This document shows, piece by piece, positions 34,307 to 43,009 of a DNA stretch of 64,000 bases. Numbering within the stretch: the stretch's first letter is position 1; each line of letters starts with the position of its first letter. Position numbers and translations under genes: made by a program. Source of the stretch: Collimonas sp. PA-H2 (GTDB taxonomy: Bacteria; Pseudomonadota; Gammaproteobacteria; Burkholderiales; Burkholderiaceae_D); contig NZ_PDBX01000001.1 in assembly GCF_002564105.1 (NCBI RefSeq), forward strand, positions 4,092,001 through 4,156,000. Direction: 5' to 3'. Under the pieces are notes generated by a model. The model saw only the letters and a program-made list of their open reading frames with translations, did no database searches and was not told where the DNA came from.

Positions 34307-35034
34307 CTCAGATAGAAAAACTCAAGCCGGATGGCGCCAGCGACACGCCTTTGTACCTGCAACTGGTCAACCGGCTGTCGGAGCAGATCAACGGCGGCGT
34401 CTGGCAGCCGGATGAAGCGCTGCCTTCCGAACGGATCCTGGCGGAATCGCTGGAAATCTCGCGGGTGACCGCGCGCAAGGCTATCGATGTCTTGTGCGAG
34501 CGCGGCATGCTGATCCGGAAGCGCGGTTCCGGCACCTACATCACGCCCAAGCTGGAACAGCCTTTGTCGCGCCTGACCAACTTCAGCGAAGAACTGCGGC
34601 AGCGCGGCTTCCGGCCGGGTTCGCAATGGCTGTTGCGCGAGACCGGGATTGCCGTCGCCGAAGAAATCCTGGCGCTGGGCCTGTCGCCAAATACCGTGGT
34701 GTCGCGCCTGAAGCGCTTGCGTACCGCCGACGATGTGGTGATGGCGATCGAAACCACCACCATCCCCGCCTTGTACCTGCCGGATCCGAAAGCCGTGACC
34801 GATTCGTTGTATGTGCATCTGGAGACGCTCGGCGTGGCGCCGGTGCGCGCCCTGCAGCATATCCGCGCCATCAACGCCAGCGCCGACCAGGCCAAGCTGG
34901 CCGACATCAAGACCGGCGCCGCCATGCTGCATATCACCCGCGTCGGTTATCTGGAAAACGGTGCGGCGATCGAGCTGTCGCATTCCTATTGCCGTAGCGA
35001 CTACTACGACTTCGTTGCGGAGTTGCGGCGATGA
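34300..35034 (+). CDS. nagR: GntR-family (HutC/UTRA) regulator of GlcNAc utilisation
   Basis: 244 aa. The N-terminal winged helix is TPLYLQLVNRLSEQINGGVWQPDEALPSERILAESLEISRVTARKAIDVLCERGMLIRKRGSGTYI. The C-terminal UTRA ligand domain runs from PLSRLTNFSEELRQRGFRPGSQWLL to GYLENGAAIELSHSYCRSDYYDFVAELRR. Related NagR/DasR proteins are released from DNA by GlcN6P or GlcNAc6P. It lies between kinase and nagA with overlapping ends (7 bp and 4 bp), so it is co-expressed with its probable targets. The inverted repeat in promoter B is the obvious candidate operator. Confidence 0.92.
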   Translation: MLAQIEKLKPDGASDTPLYLQLVNRLSEQINGGVWQPDEALPSERILAESLEISRVTARKAIDVLCERGMLIRKRGSGTYITPKLEQPLSRLTNFSEELRQRGFRPGSQWLLRETGIAVAEEILALGLSPNTVVSRLKRLRTADDVVMAIETTTIPALYLPDPKAVTDSLYVHLETLGVAPVRALQHIRAINASADQAKLADIKTGAAMLHITRVGYLENGAAIELSHSYCRSDYYDFVAELRR

Positions 35035-36194
35035 CTGATGGCCGCCACCCAGGCGGCGCATCGAGCCACGGCAATGATCTGCCCAGCGTGACGCTGAGAG
35101 GCAATATCCTGACGCCGCAAGGCTGGATCAGCGGCAGCCTGCATTTCGATGGCCGCATCACGGCGATCGACGGCATGCCGGTCGATCCTGCCGACAACCT
35201 CGATCCCTACATCCTGCCCGGCTTCATCGATCTGCATGTGCACGGCGGCGGCGGCAAGGACATCATGGACGGCGGCGACGCCGTCGATGTCATCGCCGCC
35301 ATCCACGCGCGGCATGGCACCACCAGCATGCTCGCCACTACCATGACCTCGCCGCTCAGTGACCTCGAAAGTGCGCTGGAAGCCTGCGGCCACGCTTGCC
35401 GCACACGCCGTCCCGGCAGCGCGCGGGTATTGGGCGTGCATCTGGAAGGGCCGTACATCAATCCTGGCAAGCTCGGCGCCCAGCCCGATTTTGCGCAGCC
35501 GGCGAGCTTGCAGGAAGTGACGCGGCTGAGCGCGCTGGCGCCGGTCAAGCTGATTACGGTGGCGCCGGAAATCGCCGGCCACCTGGAGGTGGTGCGGATG
35601 CTGAGCGATTCCGGCATGCGGGTACAGATTGGCCATACCCTGGGCAGTTACGAAGACGGCGTCCAGGCGCTGGCGCACGGCGCCTCCGGTTTCACGCATC
35701 TGTTCAACGCCATGACCCCTTTCCAGGCGCGCGCGCCGGGCATGGTCGGCGCCGCGCTGGCGCATGCGCGCTACTCGGAACTGATTCCCGACCTGCTGCA
35801 CGTGCATCCAGGCGCGATCAAGGCTGCCTTGCGCTCGATTCCGCGCCTGTACTGCGTGACCGATTCAACCGCCGCTACTGGCATGCCCGACGGCGACTAT
35901 ATGCTGGGGCGCCAGCAGGTACATAAATGCATGGGCGGCGTCAGGCTGGCCGACGGCACCCTGGCCGGCAGCACGCTGACCATGGACCAGGCCCTGCGCA
36001 ACCTGGTCGGCCTCGGTCTCGACCTGGCCGATGCCTCGCGCCGGGTTTCGACCTACGCCGCCGATCATCTCGGCTTGCCGGAACGCGGCCGCCTGGCAAG
36101 CGGTTGTCATGCCGATCTGGTGGTACTGGACCGGAAACTCAATTTAACCAAAGTATATGTAGAGGGAGAGCAGATTGGTCTCACAGATGTTTAG
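35031..36194 (+). CDS. nagA: N-acetylglucosamine-6-phosphate deacetylase
   Basis: 387 aa amidohydrolase. Metal and substrate motifs are in order: ILPGFIDLHVHGGGGKDIMDG (HxH), GVHLEGPYINPGKLGAQ (metal Glu), VQIGHTLGSYEDG, GASGFTHLFNAMTPFQARAPG (substrate-contacting His and metal ligands), and YCVTDSTAATGMPDGDYMLG with the catalytic Asp. It converts GlcNAc-6-P to GlcN-6-P plus acetate. The ATG overlaps the nagR stop (ATGA), and the 3' end overlaps the deaminase gene, indicating translational coupling. Confidence 0.96.
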   Translation: MTDGRHPGGASSHGNDLPSVTLRGNILTPQGWISGSLHFDGRITAIDGMPVDPADNLDPYILPGFIDLHVHGGGGKDIMDGGDAVDVIAAIHARHGTTSMLATTMTSPLSDLESALEACGHACRTRRPGSARVLGVHLEGPYINPGKLGAQPDFAQPASLQEVTRLSALAPVKLITVAPEIAGHLEVVRMLSDSGMRVQIGHTLGSYEDGVQALAHGASGFTHLFNAMTPFQARAPGMVGAALAHARYSELIPDLLHVHPGAIKAALRSIPRLYCVTDSTAATGMPDGDYMLGRQQVHKCMGGVRLADGTLAGSTLTMDQALRNLVGLGLDLADASRRVSTYAADHLGLPERGRLASGCHADLVVLDRKLNLTKVYVEGEQIGLTDV

Positions 36195-37212
36195 TTCACT
36201 GATGTTGCAGGAAGCGTGTTCGGCCGCCGACCACGTGGTTTTACAGCTGGCGCGCGACGGCGACAGCTACGCCGCGCTGGCCGCCCGCCTGCGCCAGGCG
36301 CAACCGGCCAGCGTGCTGACGGTGGCGCGCGGCAGTTCCGACCACGCCGCCAATTACTGCGCCTACCTGATCATGGCGCGCCTGGGCCGCATCGTCGCCT
36401 CGCTGCCGATGTCGCTGGTAACGCTGTACAAATCGCCGCTGCTGACGCGCGATGCGCTGGCGATCGCAGTGTCGCAATCCGGGCAGAGTCCGGACGTGAT
36501 CGAACCGATCCGTTATTTCCGCGAAGGCGGCGCCACTACGGTAGCACTGGTGAACGATGCGGCTTCGCCGCTGGCCGCCAGCGCCGAATGGACACTGCCC
36601 TTGCATGCCGGCCCGGAGCTGAGCGTGGCGGCAACCAAGAGTTTCATCACCAGCCTGGTGGCGGCAGCGCGGCTGGTGGGGCACTGGCAGGGCGATGCCG
36701 AATTCCTGGCGCAGATCGAAGCCTTGCCGGAAGCCTTGCAAAAAGCCACTGAAGTGGACTGGTCGCCAGCGATCGAGGTGCTGGCGCCGGCTTCCAGAAT
36801 CATGGTGGTAGGACGCGGCGCCAGTTTCCCGGTGGCGCTGGAAGCGGCGCTGAAGTTCAAGGAAACCTCGGTGCTGCAAGCCGAAGCATTCAGCGGCGCC
36901 GAGATCAAGCATGGCCCGATGGCTTTGATCGACGAAGGCTACCCTTTGCTGATTTTCGCCACGCGCGGACCGACCCAGGCCAGCCTGCTCAAGCTGGCGG
37001 AAGAAATGCGCGGCCGCGGCGCGCGCGTATTGCTGGCAGCGCCGGCCGATATCAATGAACGCGACCTGACCTTGCCGACAGGGCCGACGCCGGACCTGGA
37101 TCCGATCGCGGCGATCCAGGCCTTCTATGTGATGGCGGCCAATCTGTCGATTGCGCGCGGCCTTGATCCGGACCGGCCGCGTCATTTGAGCAAGGTCACG
37201 AAGACAAACTGA
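36187..37212 (+). CDS. SIS-domain glucosamine-6-phosphate deaminase (NagB-II type)
   Basis: 341 aa with two SIS sugar-isomerase domains, like the isomerase half of GlmS but lacking the glutaminase domain: VARGSSDHAANYCAYLIMARLG, AIAVSQSGQSPDVIEPIRYFREGGATTVALVN, GPELSVAATKSFITSLVA and GRGASFPVALEAALKFKETSVLQAEAFSGAEIKHGPMALI. It converts GlcN-6-P to fructose-6-P and ammonia, completing the pathway, and replaces the classical NagB, which is absent. The ATG at 36187 is used. A TTG at 36175, 4 nt after GGGAGAG, is a real alternative and would add four residues. It overlaps nagA. Confidence 0.92.
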   Translation: MFSSLMLQEACSAADHVVLQLARDGDSYAALAARLRQAQPASVLTVARGSSDHAANYCAYLIMARLGRIVASLPMSLVTLYKSPLLTRDALAIAVSQSGQSPDVIEPIRYFREGGATTVALVNDAASPLAASAEWTLPLHAGPELSVAATKSFITSLVAAARLVGHWQGDAEFLAQIEALPEALQKATEVDWSPAIEVLAPASRIMVVGRGASFPVALEAALKFKETSVLQAEAFSGAEIKHGPMALIDEGYPLLIFATRGPTQASLLKLAEEMRGRGARVLLAAPADINERDLTLPTGPTPDLDPIAAIQAFYVMAANLSIARGLDPDRPRHLSKVTKTN

Positions 37213-37217
37213 GCTAT

Positions 37218-37400
37218 TGAGAATTTCATAAAACAGGACAAGCCATCATCCTGAGAATCGATGTTGTAGGGTGGGCACTCCGTGCCCACGCAGTGTCGCA
37301 GGCATTCATGTTCCGGATATGCGTGTTCGGTCGCGTCCGCGTGGGCACGGAGTGCCCACCCTACGGGGGATTTGTCGTGATTTAAGAAAGTATCAATAAT
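37218..37400. repeat. ~183-bp hairpin repeat, copy 2 (REP/MITE-like)
   Basis: Same ends and same 26-bp perfect inverted-repeat core (37266-37291 and 37339-37364) as copy 1; the loop differs by a few substitutions and a deletion. ATTGAGAA occurs at the left edge (37216-37223) and directly after the right edge (37399-37406), possibly a target-site duplication. It lies 5 bp after the deaminase stop, inside the presumed operon. Confidence 0.88.
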
Positions 37401-37468
37401 TGAGAAAACTGAGCCAGGCAACATAACAAGTTTGCGCCGGTGCTGTCCCGGCGTGATGGAGATGCAAC

Positions 37469-38995
37469 ATGAGTAACACTGCAAGCAAGCCCGGCCGCAG
37501 CGCGCGTGAAAGCGCCGGGCAACTGATCATGATCCGTTTTCCGGGCACGGTGCTGGACGACGATACCGCGCAGTTCTTGCGCGACAACCATATCCGCGCA
37601 GTCTGCCTGTTCCGCCAGAACATGGCCGACGCTGCGCAGCTGAGCAAGCTGACCGCCGACCTGCGCGCCGTGATGGGACCGAAGGCACTGATCGGCATCG
37701 ACCAGGAAGGCGGCGCGGTGGTGCGCGCTACCTGGCTGCCGGCGCCGCCGGCGGCGATGTCGCTGGGCGCCGGCAACGACCTGGCGCTGGCGCAGGCGGT
37801 CGGGGCGGCGGTGGCGCGCGGCATCCGTTCGCTCGGCTTCAACTGGAATTTTGCGCCGGTGCTGGACCTGAACAACAATCCGGCCAATCCGGTGATCGGC
37901 GAGCGCTCCTTCGGCTCCGATCCGCAACGCGCCACCGAACTGGCGCTGGCGTGGATGGAGGGTAGCTTGGCGGAAGGCGTGGCGTGCTGCGTCAAGCACT
38001 TCCCCGGCCATGGCGACACCCACGTCGATTCGCATCGCGACCTGCCTACCGTCGACAAGCCGCGCAGCGCGCTGGATGCGCTGGAGCTGGCGCCGTTCAA
38101 GGCCGCGCACCGGGCGCCGGCCATGATGAGCGCGCACATCGTCTATCCGGCGCTGGACGCCGAGCATCCGGCCACCTTGTCGCGCAAGATCCTGACCGAT
38201 CTGCTGCGCACCGAATGGGATTACCGCGGCGTCATCATTACCGACGGCATGGACATGCATGCCATCGCCGGCCGCTACGGCGTAGGCAATGCAGCGGTGC
38301 AAGCCTTGTCGGCCGGCGCCGACATGGTCATGGCGCTCGGCAACCGCGACACGCAGCAAGAGACACTGGCGGCCTTGACGGCGGCGCTGGCCGTAGCCGA
38401 GGAAGGCGGCAATCTGGACCGCGCCGGCATCGACGCCCGTCTGGCACGTCTCGATGCGCTGTCGGCTGCCTACCCTTGTGCCGCCGACAGCTATCTCACG
38501 GAGGCAGAAGACCGGCGCCTGATGGCCTCAGCCTGGCGCCGCGGCCTGACTGTGAGCGGCAATCCGCAACCGCTGGCTGATGGCGCCAAAGTGCGCCTGC
38601 TGGCCTGCGCCGACGCAGCCGGCGACGGCGTCGCCGAAGCCGGGTTGCCGGCCAGCGCGGTGGCAGCCTTGCTGGCGCGCCGCTACGATGTCGAGCTGGT
38701 GACCTTCGACGATGACGACAGCTTCGACTGGAGTTCGCTGCCGGACGATGGCAGAACCGTGATCCTGGCCTCCACCACGCGTTTGCGCTACGGCGAACGG
38801 GCGCGCAAGGACTGGCGTCCCGATCTGCACCTGGCGCTGTGGAATCCGTTCCAGACTCTGGACATCGCCGCGCCGGCGCTGATCAGCTACGGCTTCGCCG
38901 ATGCGGCGCTGGAGGCCGTGGCCGACTGGCTGGCAGGAACCCAGGCCGCAGAAGGCAGGATTCCTCTAGCATCCATGGCCAGCGGCCCGCAATAA
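37469..38995 (+). CDS. GH3 beta-N-acetylhexosaminidase (NagZ-like, two-domain)
   Basis: 508 aa, no signal peptide, so cytoplasmic. The catalytic barrel holds the NagZ signature KHFPGHGDTHVDSHRDLP (residues 176-193, with the loop His-Asp dyad) and the nucleophile in ITDGMDMHAI (Asp259). GIDQEGGAVVR and APVLDLNNNPANPVIGERSFG are family blocks. NagZ proper ends near 340 residues; here a further ~150-residue alpha/beta domain follows (KVRLLACADAAGDG...VILASTTRLRYGER), as in the longer GH3 enzymes of Gram-positives. It should release GlcNAc from imported chitobiose or muropeptides. Context favours chitooligosaccharides. Confidence 0.93.
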   Translation: MSNTASKPGRSARESAGQLIMIRFPGTVLDDDTAQFLRDNHIRAVCLFRQNMADAAQLSKLTADLRAVMGPKALIGIDQEGGAVVRATWLPAPPAAMSLGAGNDLALAQAVGAAVARGIRSLGFNWNFAPVLDLNNNPANPVIGERSFGSDPQRATELALAWMEGSLAEGVACCVKHFPGHGDTHVDSHRDLPTVDKPRSALDALELAPFKAAHRAPAMMSAHIVYPALDAEHPATLSRKILTDLLRTEWDYRGVIITDGMDMHAIAGRYGVGNAAVQALSAGADMVMALGNRDTQQETLAALTAALAVAEEGGNLDRAGIDARLARLDALSAAYPCAADSYLTEAEDRRLMASAWRRGLTVSGNPQPLADGAKVRLLACADAAGDGVAEAGLPASAVAALLARRYDVELVTFDDDDSFDWSSLPDDGRTVILASTTRLRYGERARKDWRPDLHLALWNPFQTLDIAAPALISYGFADAALEAVADWLAGTQAAEGRIPLASMASGPQ

Positions 38996-39010
38996 ACCTC
39001 AGGAACCAGA

Positions 39011-40366
39011 ATGGCTTACCAACTCGGCAATCAGGAATCGATCATCCTACCCACGGCGGCTGTCGACATGCGCATCGAAGAAAAGAAAGAGCATCATCCG
39101 GCACTCTGGGTGCCGAGCTTGTACTTCGCCGAAGGCTTGCCGTATTTCGTGGTGGCGACCATCGCCGGCCTGATGTACAAGAGCATGGGCATGGGCAACG
39201 ACCAGATCGCGCTGTGGACCGGCATGCTGGGTTTCGTCTGGGTCTTCAAGCCGCTCTGGAGTCCGTTCCTGGAGGCGGCGCGCAGCAAGAAGGCGATCGT
39301 CCTGCTGTTCCAGTTTTTTGGCGGCGCCAGCCTCGGGCTGGTGGCGCTGGCGCTGCATTTGCCGAACTATTTTGCAGTCAGCATTGCCTTGCTGGGACTG
39401 GTGGCGATTTCTTCCGCCACGCATGATATCGCGGCCGACGGCTTGTATATCGCCAGCCTGAGTTCGACCCAGCAGGCGACTTACGCCGGCTGGCAGGGCG
39501 GCTTCTACAATGTGGCGCGCTTCTTTTCGCTGGGCGGGCTGGTGGTGCTGGCCGGCTATTTCGAGAAGCACATGGCGGTGGCGCAAGCCTGGAGCCTGAT
39601 CTTCGGCATGCTAGGGCTCAGCATGCTGCTGCTGGCGGCCTATCATCTGTGGGCCTTGCCGGCCGGCCGTAATCCGGCCCGTCCGGCTGGCGGCATGAAG
39701 GGTGTCTGGCTGACCTTGCGCGAAGTGATCATCGATTTCTTCCAGAAGCCGGGCATCTGGCTGGCTATCCTGTTCATCATCCTGTTCCGTGCCGGCGAAG
39801 GCCAGATCACCACCATCGGCCCGCTGTTCCTGCGGGCGGCGCGCGCTGAAGGCGGCCTCGGGCTGGCGACAGCGGAGGTCGGCGCCGTGTACGGCACGCT
39901 GGCCACGGTTGCCTTCATCGGCGGCAGCCTGCTGGGCGGCTATTTCACTGCCTGGCGCGGCTTGAAGCGCAGCATGTTCTTCCTGATCCTGGCGATGAAC
40001 CTGCCGAACCTGGCTTACTTTTTCCTGAGCACCGCCATGCCCACCAACCTGGGTGTGATCGGCGCCGCCCTGAGCCTGGAAATGTTCGGCTACGGCTTCG
40101 GCTTCGTCGGGCTGATCCTTTTCATCATGCAGGAAGTCGCGGTCGGCAAGTACCAGATGGCGCACTACGCGCTGGGCACCGGCATCATGCAGCTGGGCTA
40201 TGTGTTGTTCAAGATCGTCAGCGGTTCGGTGCAGGCGGCGCTCGGTTACCAGCATTTTTTCCTGTGGGTGCTGGTGTCGGCGATACCGGTGCTGCTGCTG
40301 TCGCGCATCGTGCCGATCGGGCGCCATGAAAAGGCCGACGGCGATGCGGCGCAGGCGGCAAGCTAG
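39011..40366 (+). CDS. AmpG-like major-facilitator importer, likely for chitobiose/GlcNAc
   Basis: 451 aa with about 12 membrane segments. The start region, ALWVPSLYFAEGLPYFVVATIAGLMYKSMGM, matches the AmpG-type MFS branch, and DIAADGLYIASLSSTQQATYAGWQGGFYNVARF is its signature loop. AmpG imports GlcNAc-anhydroMurNAc peptides. Placed between a cytosolic hexosaminidase and secreted chitin-active enzymes, this copy more likely brings GlcNAc or chitobiose into the cytoplasm. The C-terminus is ...RIVPIGRHEKADGDAAQAAS. It starts 15 bp after the GH3 stop, and the GH16 gene follows after 2 bp. Confidence 0.9.
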   Translation: MAYQLGNQESIILPTAAVDMRIEEKKEHHPALWVPSLYFAEGLPYFVVATIAGLMYKSMGMGNDQIALWTGMLGFVWVFKPLWSPFLEAARSKKAIVLLFQFFGGASLGLVALALHLPNYFAVSIALLGLVAISSATHDIAADGLYIASLSSTQQATYAGWQGGFYNVARFFSLGGLVVLAGYFEKHMAVAQAWSLIFGMLGLSMLLLAAYHLWALPAGRNPARPAGGMKGVWLTLREVIIDFFQKPGIWLAILFIILFRAGEGQITTIGPLFLRAARAEGGLGLATAEVGAVYGTLATVAFIGGSLLGGYFTAWRGLKRSMFFLILAMNLPNLAYFFLSTAMPTNLGVIGAALSLEMFGYGFGFVGLILFIMQEVAVGKYQMAHYALGTGIMQLGYVLFKIVSGSVQAALGYQHFFLWVLVSAIPVLLLSRIVPIGRHEKADGDAAQAAS

Positions 40367-40368
40367 CG

Positions 40369-41292
40369 ATGCGGCATTTTCAATGTGACTCATTGGCGTT
40401 GACCTTGGCGCTGTCATGCTCGCTGGCGGCGGGCGGCGCCATGGCCGCTGCCGATCCGATCTTCTTTGACGATTTCCACTATGCCGACACCACGGCGCTG
40501 GTGGCTGGCGGCTGGAAGATCCGCGACCAGCAGGGCCATCCCGGCATAGAGCATGGGCTGTGGGGGCCGGATACGGTCAGTCTGGTCGACGACCCGCAAA
40601 CCGGCGGCGCGCGCCTGGTGCGCCTCAATGCGCGCACCGACGGCACGCCGCAGGGCACCTTCCAGGCACAGCTCTGCCATCAGCGCAAGTATTTCGAAGG
40701 CACCTACGCCGCCCGCATACGTTTCAGCGATGCGCCGCTGGCGGGACCAGGCGGCGACCTGGTGGTCGAGTCCTTCTATACCTCCAGTCCGCTCAAGCAT
40801 GATTTCGATCCGCAGTACAGCGAACTGGACTGGGAGTATCTGCCCAACGGCGGCTGGGGCAATCCGCACAGCCGCCTGTACAGCGTGTCCTGGCAGACGG
40901 TGCAGATGGAACCCTGGAATGCTTTCAACCAGGTGCACGAAGAACAGCGCGCGCTGGGCGGCTGGCACACGGTGCTGATGCAGGTCGCGGCCGGCAAGAT
41001 CCGCTATTTCCTGGATGGCGTGCAGCTCGACGAACACGGTGGCCGCAATTACCCGGCGCAGCCGATGTCGATCAATTTCAACCTGTGGTTTTCGCCTAGC
41101 GGCGTGCTGGCCGACAGCAAGGCCCAGCGCAGCTACCAGCAGGACGTGGCCTGGGTGCTGCACGCCAAGGATCAACTGCTGTCGCCGGCGCAGGTCGATG
41201 CCGCCGTCGGCGCCTACCGCAAGGCCGGCGCCCACCGGATCGATACCGTACCCGCAATGACGCCGGCCCTGGCGTCGAACTGCGATTTCTAA
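40369..41292 (+). CDS. Secreted glycoside hydrolase family 16-like protein
   Basis: 307 aa with a signal peptide (LALTLALSCSLAAGGAMAAA). The beta-jelly-roll has the GH16 catalytic signature ExDxE as YSELDWEYLPNGGWGN: nucleophile Glu152, Asp154, acid/base Glu156. FDDFHYADTTALVAGGWKIRD at the start and YFLDGVQLDEHGG, ARIRFSDAPL fit the family. Characterised GH16 enzymes act on beta-1,3/1,4-glucans, carrageenan, agar, or link chitin to glucan. A fungal-wall glucan or glucan-chitin target would suit this cluster; the substrate itself is not proven. It begins 2 bp after the MFS gene. Confidence 0.85.
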   Translation: MRHFQCDSLALTLALSCSLAAGGAMAAADPIFFDDFHYADTTALVAGGWKIRDQQGHPGIEHGLWGPDTVSLVDDPQTGGARLVRLNARTDGTPQGTFQAQLCHQRKYFEGTYAARIRFSDAPLAGPGGDLVVESFYTSSPLKHDFDPQYSELDWEYLPNGGWGNPHSRLYSVSWQTVQMEPWNAFNQVHEEQRALGGWHTVLMQVAAGKIRYFLDGVQLDEHGGRNYPAQPMSINFNLWFSPSGVLADSKAQRSYQQDVAWVLHAKDQLLSPAQVDAAVGAYRKAGAHRIDTVPAMTPALASNCDF

Positions 41293-41312
41293 TATTACTG
41301 AGCGAGCGCCCG

Positions 41313-42500
41313 ATGAAACTGATGAGATTGTCGATGTTGATGACGGCCATGCTGCCGCTGCTGGCGAGCGCGGCTGCACCGGCGGCTGCAGACAGCCAGC
41401 CGGCGTACAAAGTCGTTGCCTATTATTTACCTTCGCAGCGTCAATACTCGGCCGCGGATATCGATCCCGGCAAAATCACGCATCTGAATTACGCCTTCGC
41501 CGTCATCAAGGATGGCGAAGTCGCGGCGGACCAGGCCATCAGCGCCGAGCAGGGACCGCGCGATTTTGTCGTGCTGCGCGCCCTGAAGCAGCGCAACCCG
41601 GCCCTGAAAATCCTGATCTCGGTCGGCGGCTGGGCCGGTTCAAAAGACTTTTCCAATGTCGCGCTGACGCCGCAGGCGCGCCGCAAGTTTGCCGCCAGCG
41701 CGCTGGATTTCATCCGCAAGAATGGCTTTGACGGCGTCGACATCGACTGGGAGTTTCCGGTGGCTGGCGGCGATGCCGGCAATGCCATGCGGCCAGAGGA
41801 TAAGCAGAACTACACGCTGTTGCTGCAAGCCTTGCGCGAGCAGCTCGACAGCGCCGGCAGGCAGGAGCATCGCAGCTATCTGCTGACAGCCGCGGTCGGC
41901 AACAACCAGGCGTTTTTCCAGAATGCCGAAATGGCCAAGGTGGCGGCGATCCTGGACTGGGTCAACATCATGACCTACGACTTCAGCGGCACATGGAACA
42001 AGTTTGCCGGCCACGTCGCGCCCCTGTACAACGATCCGGCGCTGGCGCGGCCCGAAGCCAATCCCAAGTTCAATGTCAGCAGCACGGTGGAGATGGCTTT
42101 GCATGACGGCATCCCGGCCGCCAAGCTGGTGCTGGGCATGCCTTTCTACGGCTACAGCTGGAAGAAATGCGGCGCGCTCCAGCACGGCCAGCATCAGGAT
42201 TGCGACGGCAAGGGACGCGGCAGCACCGAGGAGGGCGAACTAGACTACAGCGACATCGCCGCCACGCTGGTGAACCGCAATGGCTTTACCCGTTACTGGA
42301 ACGATGCGGCCAAGGTGCCTTATCTGTTCAATCCCGATACCGGCGAATTCGTCAGCTACGACGATCCTGAATCGCTGGATTACAAGATCAACTATCTGAA
42401 GCAGATGGGCCTGGGCGGCGCCATGTTCTGGCAATTGTCGGCCGACCGCAATGCGGTCTTGCTGGACAAGGTGGCGGCCGGCTTGCTGCCGCCGAAATAA
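41313..42500 (+). CDS. Secreted GH18 chitinase (catalytic domain only)
   Basis: 395 aa. Signal peptide MKLMRLSMLMTAMLPLLASAAAPAAA, then a single GH18 barrel: KVVAYYLPSQRQYSAADIDPGKITHLNYAFAVI, KILISVGGWAGSKDFSNVA, and the catalytic DxxDxDxE motif DGVDIDWEF with Glu147. YDFSGTWNKFAGHVAPLY, LVLGMPFYGYSW and GLGGAMFWQLSADRN complete the fold, including the Met-Tyr-Asp and C-terminal Trp contacts. Presence of the chitinase-insertion-like region (FYGYSWKKCG...) is typical of processive subfamily-A enzymes. No binding module. Last gene of the + strand chitin block. Confidence 0.95.
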   Translation: MKLMRLSMLMTAMLPLLASAAAPAAADSQPAYKVVAYYLPSQRQYSAADIDPGKITHLNYAFAVIKDGEVAADQAISAEQGPRDFVVLRALKQRNPALKILISVGGWAGSKDFSNVALTPQARRKFAASALDFIRKNGFDGVDIDWEFPVAGGDAGNAMRPEDKQNYTLLLQALREQLDSAGRQEHRSYLLTAAVGNNQAFFQNAEMAKVAAILDWVNIMTYDFSGTWNKFAGHVAPLYNDPALARPEANPKFNVSSTVEMALHDGIPAAKLVLGMPFYGYSWKKCGALQHGQHQDCDGKGRGSTEEGELDYSDIAATLVNRNGFTRYWNDAAKVPYLFNPDTGEFVSYDDPESLDYKINYLKQMGLGGAMFWQLSADRNAVLLDKVAAGLLPPK

Positions 42501-42504
42501 TCCG

Positions 42505-42524
42505 TCTTGCCCGTCCGGGCAAGA
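42505..42524 (+). terminator. Hairpin after the GH18 chitinase
   Basis: TCTTGCCCG and CGGGCAAGA pair perfectly around a 2-nt loop, 5 bp after the stop, followed by TATTCTTCTT. A moderate terminator closing the chitin operon. Confidence 0.65.
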
Positions 42525-42536
42525 TATTCTTCTTGC

Positions 42537-42887
42537 CTACTCCAGATGCCAGCCGCGCGCGTACAGGCAGGATTTCACCATCTCGTCGCGCTCGCGGTCA
42601 TTGATATCGTATTGCGAATAGCTGGGCGGCGTGTACATGCCAGGGTAGGTCGTGCACCTGGTTTCGCCGTTATCGTTTTTCTTGCAATAGGTATTTCCCG
42701 GCGTTTGCATGCCTGGGTTGAACTGGTTCACCACCACGATCGGATAGATGCGCATGGCTTCCTGCTTGCAGGCGAACTCGTCGGGATAAAGCTCAGTGGA
42801 GGGCTTGCTCGGATGGACCCAGGTAGAGGCGCAGCCTGACAAGACGGCGGCGGCGAGGATAGCGACTGCGGGGTGCGAAACTTTCAT
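42537..42887 (-). CDS. Hypothetical lipoprotein
   Basis: 116 aa. The lipobox AVLSGCAST gives Cys19 after a short signal (MKVSHPAVAILAAAVLSGC). The rest has four further cysteines (FACKQEA, YCKKND, RCTTYPG, SCLYARGW) and tyrosine-rich segments (YTPPSYSQYD). The C-terminal KSCLYARGWHLE resembles small entry-type lipoproteins that end in 'CM..GW'. No known function. It stands between convergent and divergent chitinase genes but shows no chitin-related motif. Confidence 0.8.
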   Translation of the reverse strand: MKVSHPAVAILAAAVLSGCASTWVHPSKPSTELYPDEFACKQEAMRIYPIVVVNQFNPGMQTPGNTYCKKNDNGETRCTTYPGMYTPPSYSQYDINDRERDEMVKSCLYARGWHLE

Positions 42888-42957
42888 CTTGGCTCTTTTT
42901 GAAACGACATGAAACGGTAGCTGTTAAGCAAATAATAACATCCGCATTGCATCAGGC

Positions 42958-42983
42958 AAAAAAAACCGGCTCCGCAGAGCCGG
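42958..42983 (-). terminator. Terminator of the CBM-containing chitinase gene
   Basis: CCGGCTC and GAGCCGG pair around CGCA; on the - strand the stem is followed by eight T (A-run at 42958-42965). It lies 26 bp after the chitinase stop. Confidence 0.85.
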
Positions 42984-43009
42984 CTCTTGCTTCATGCTGC
43001 GTGCCTGGC

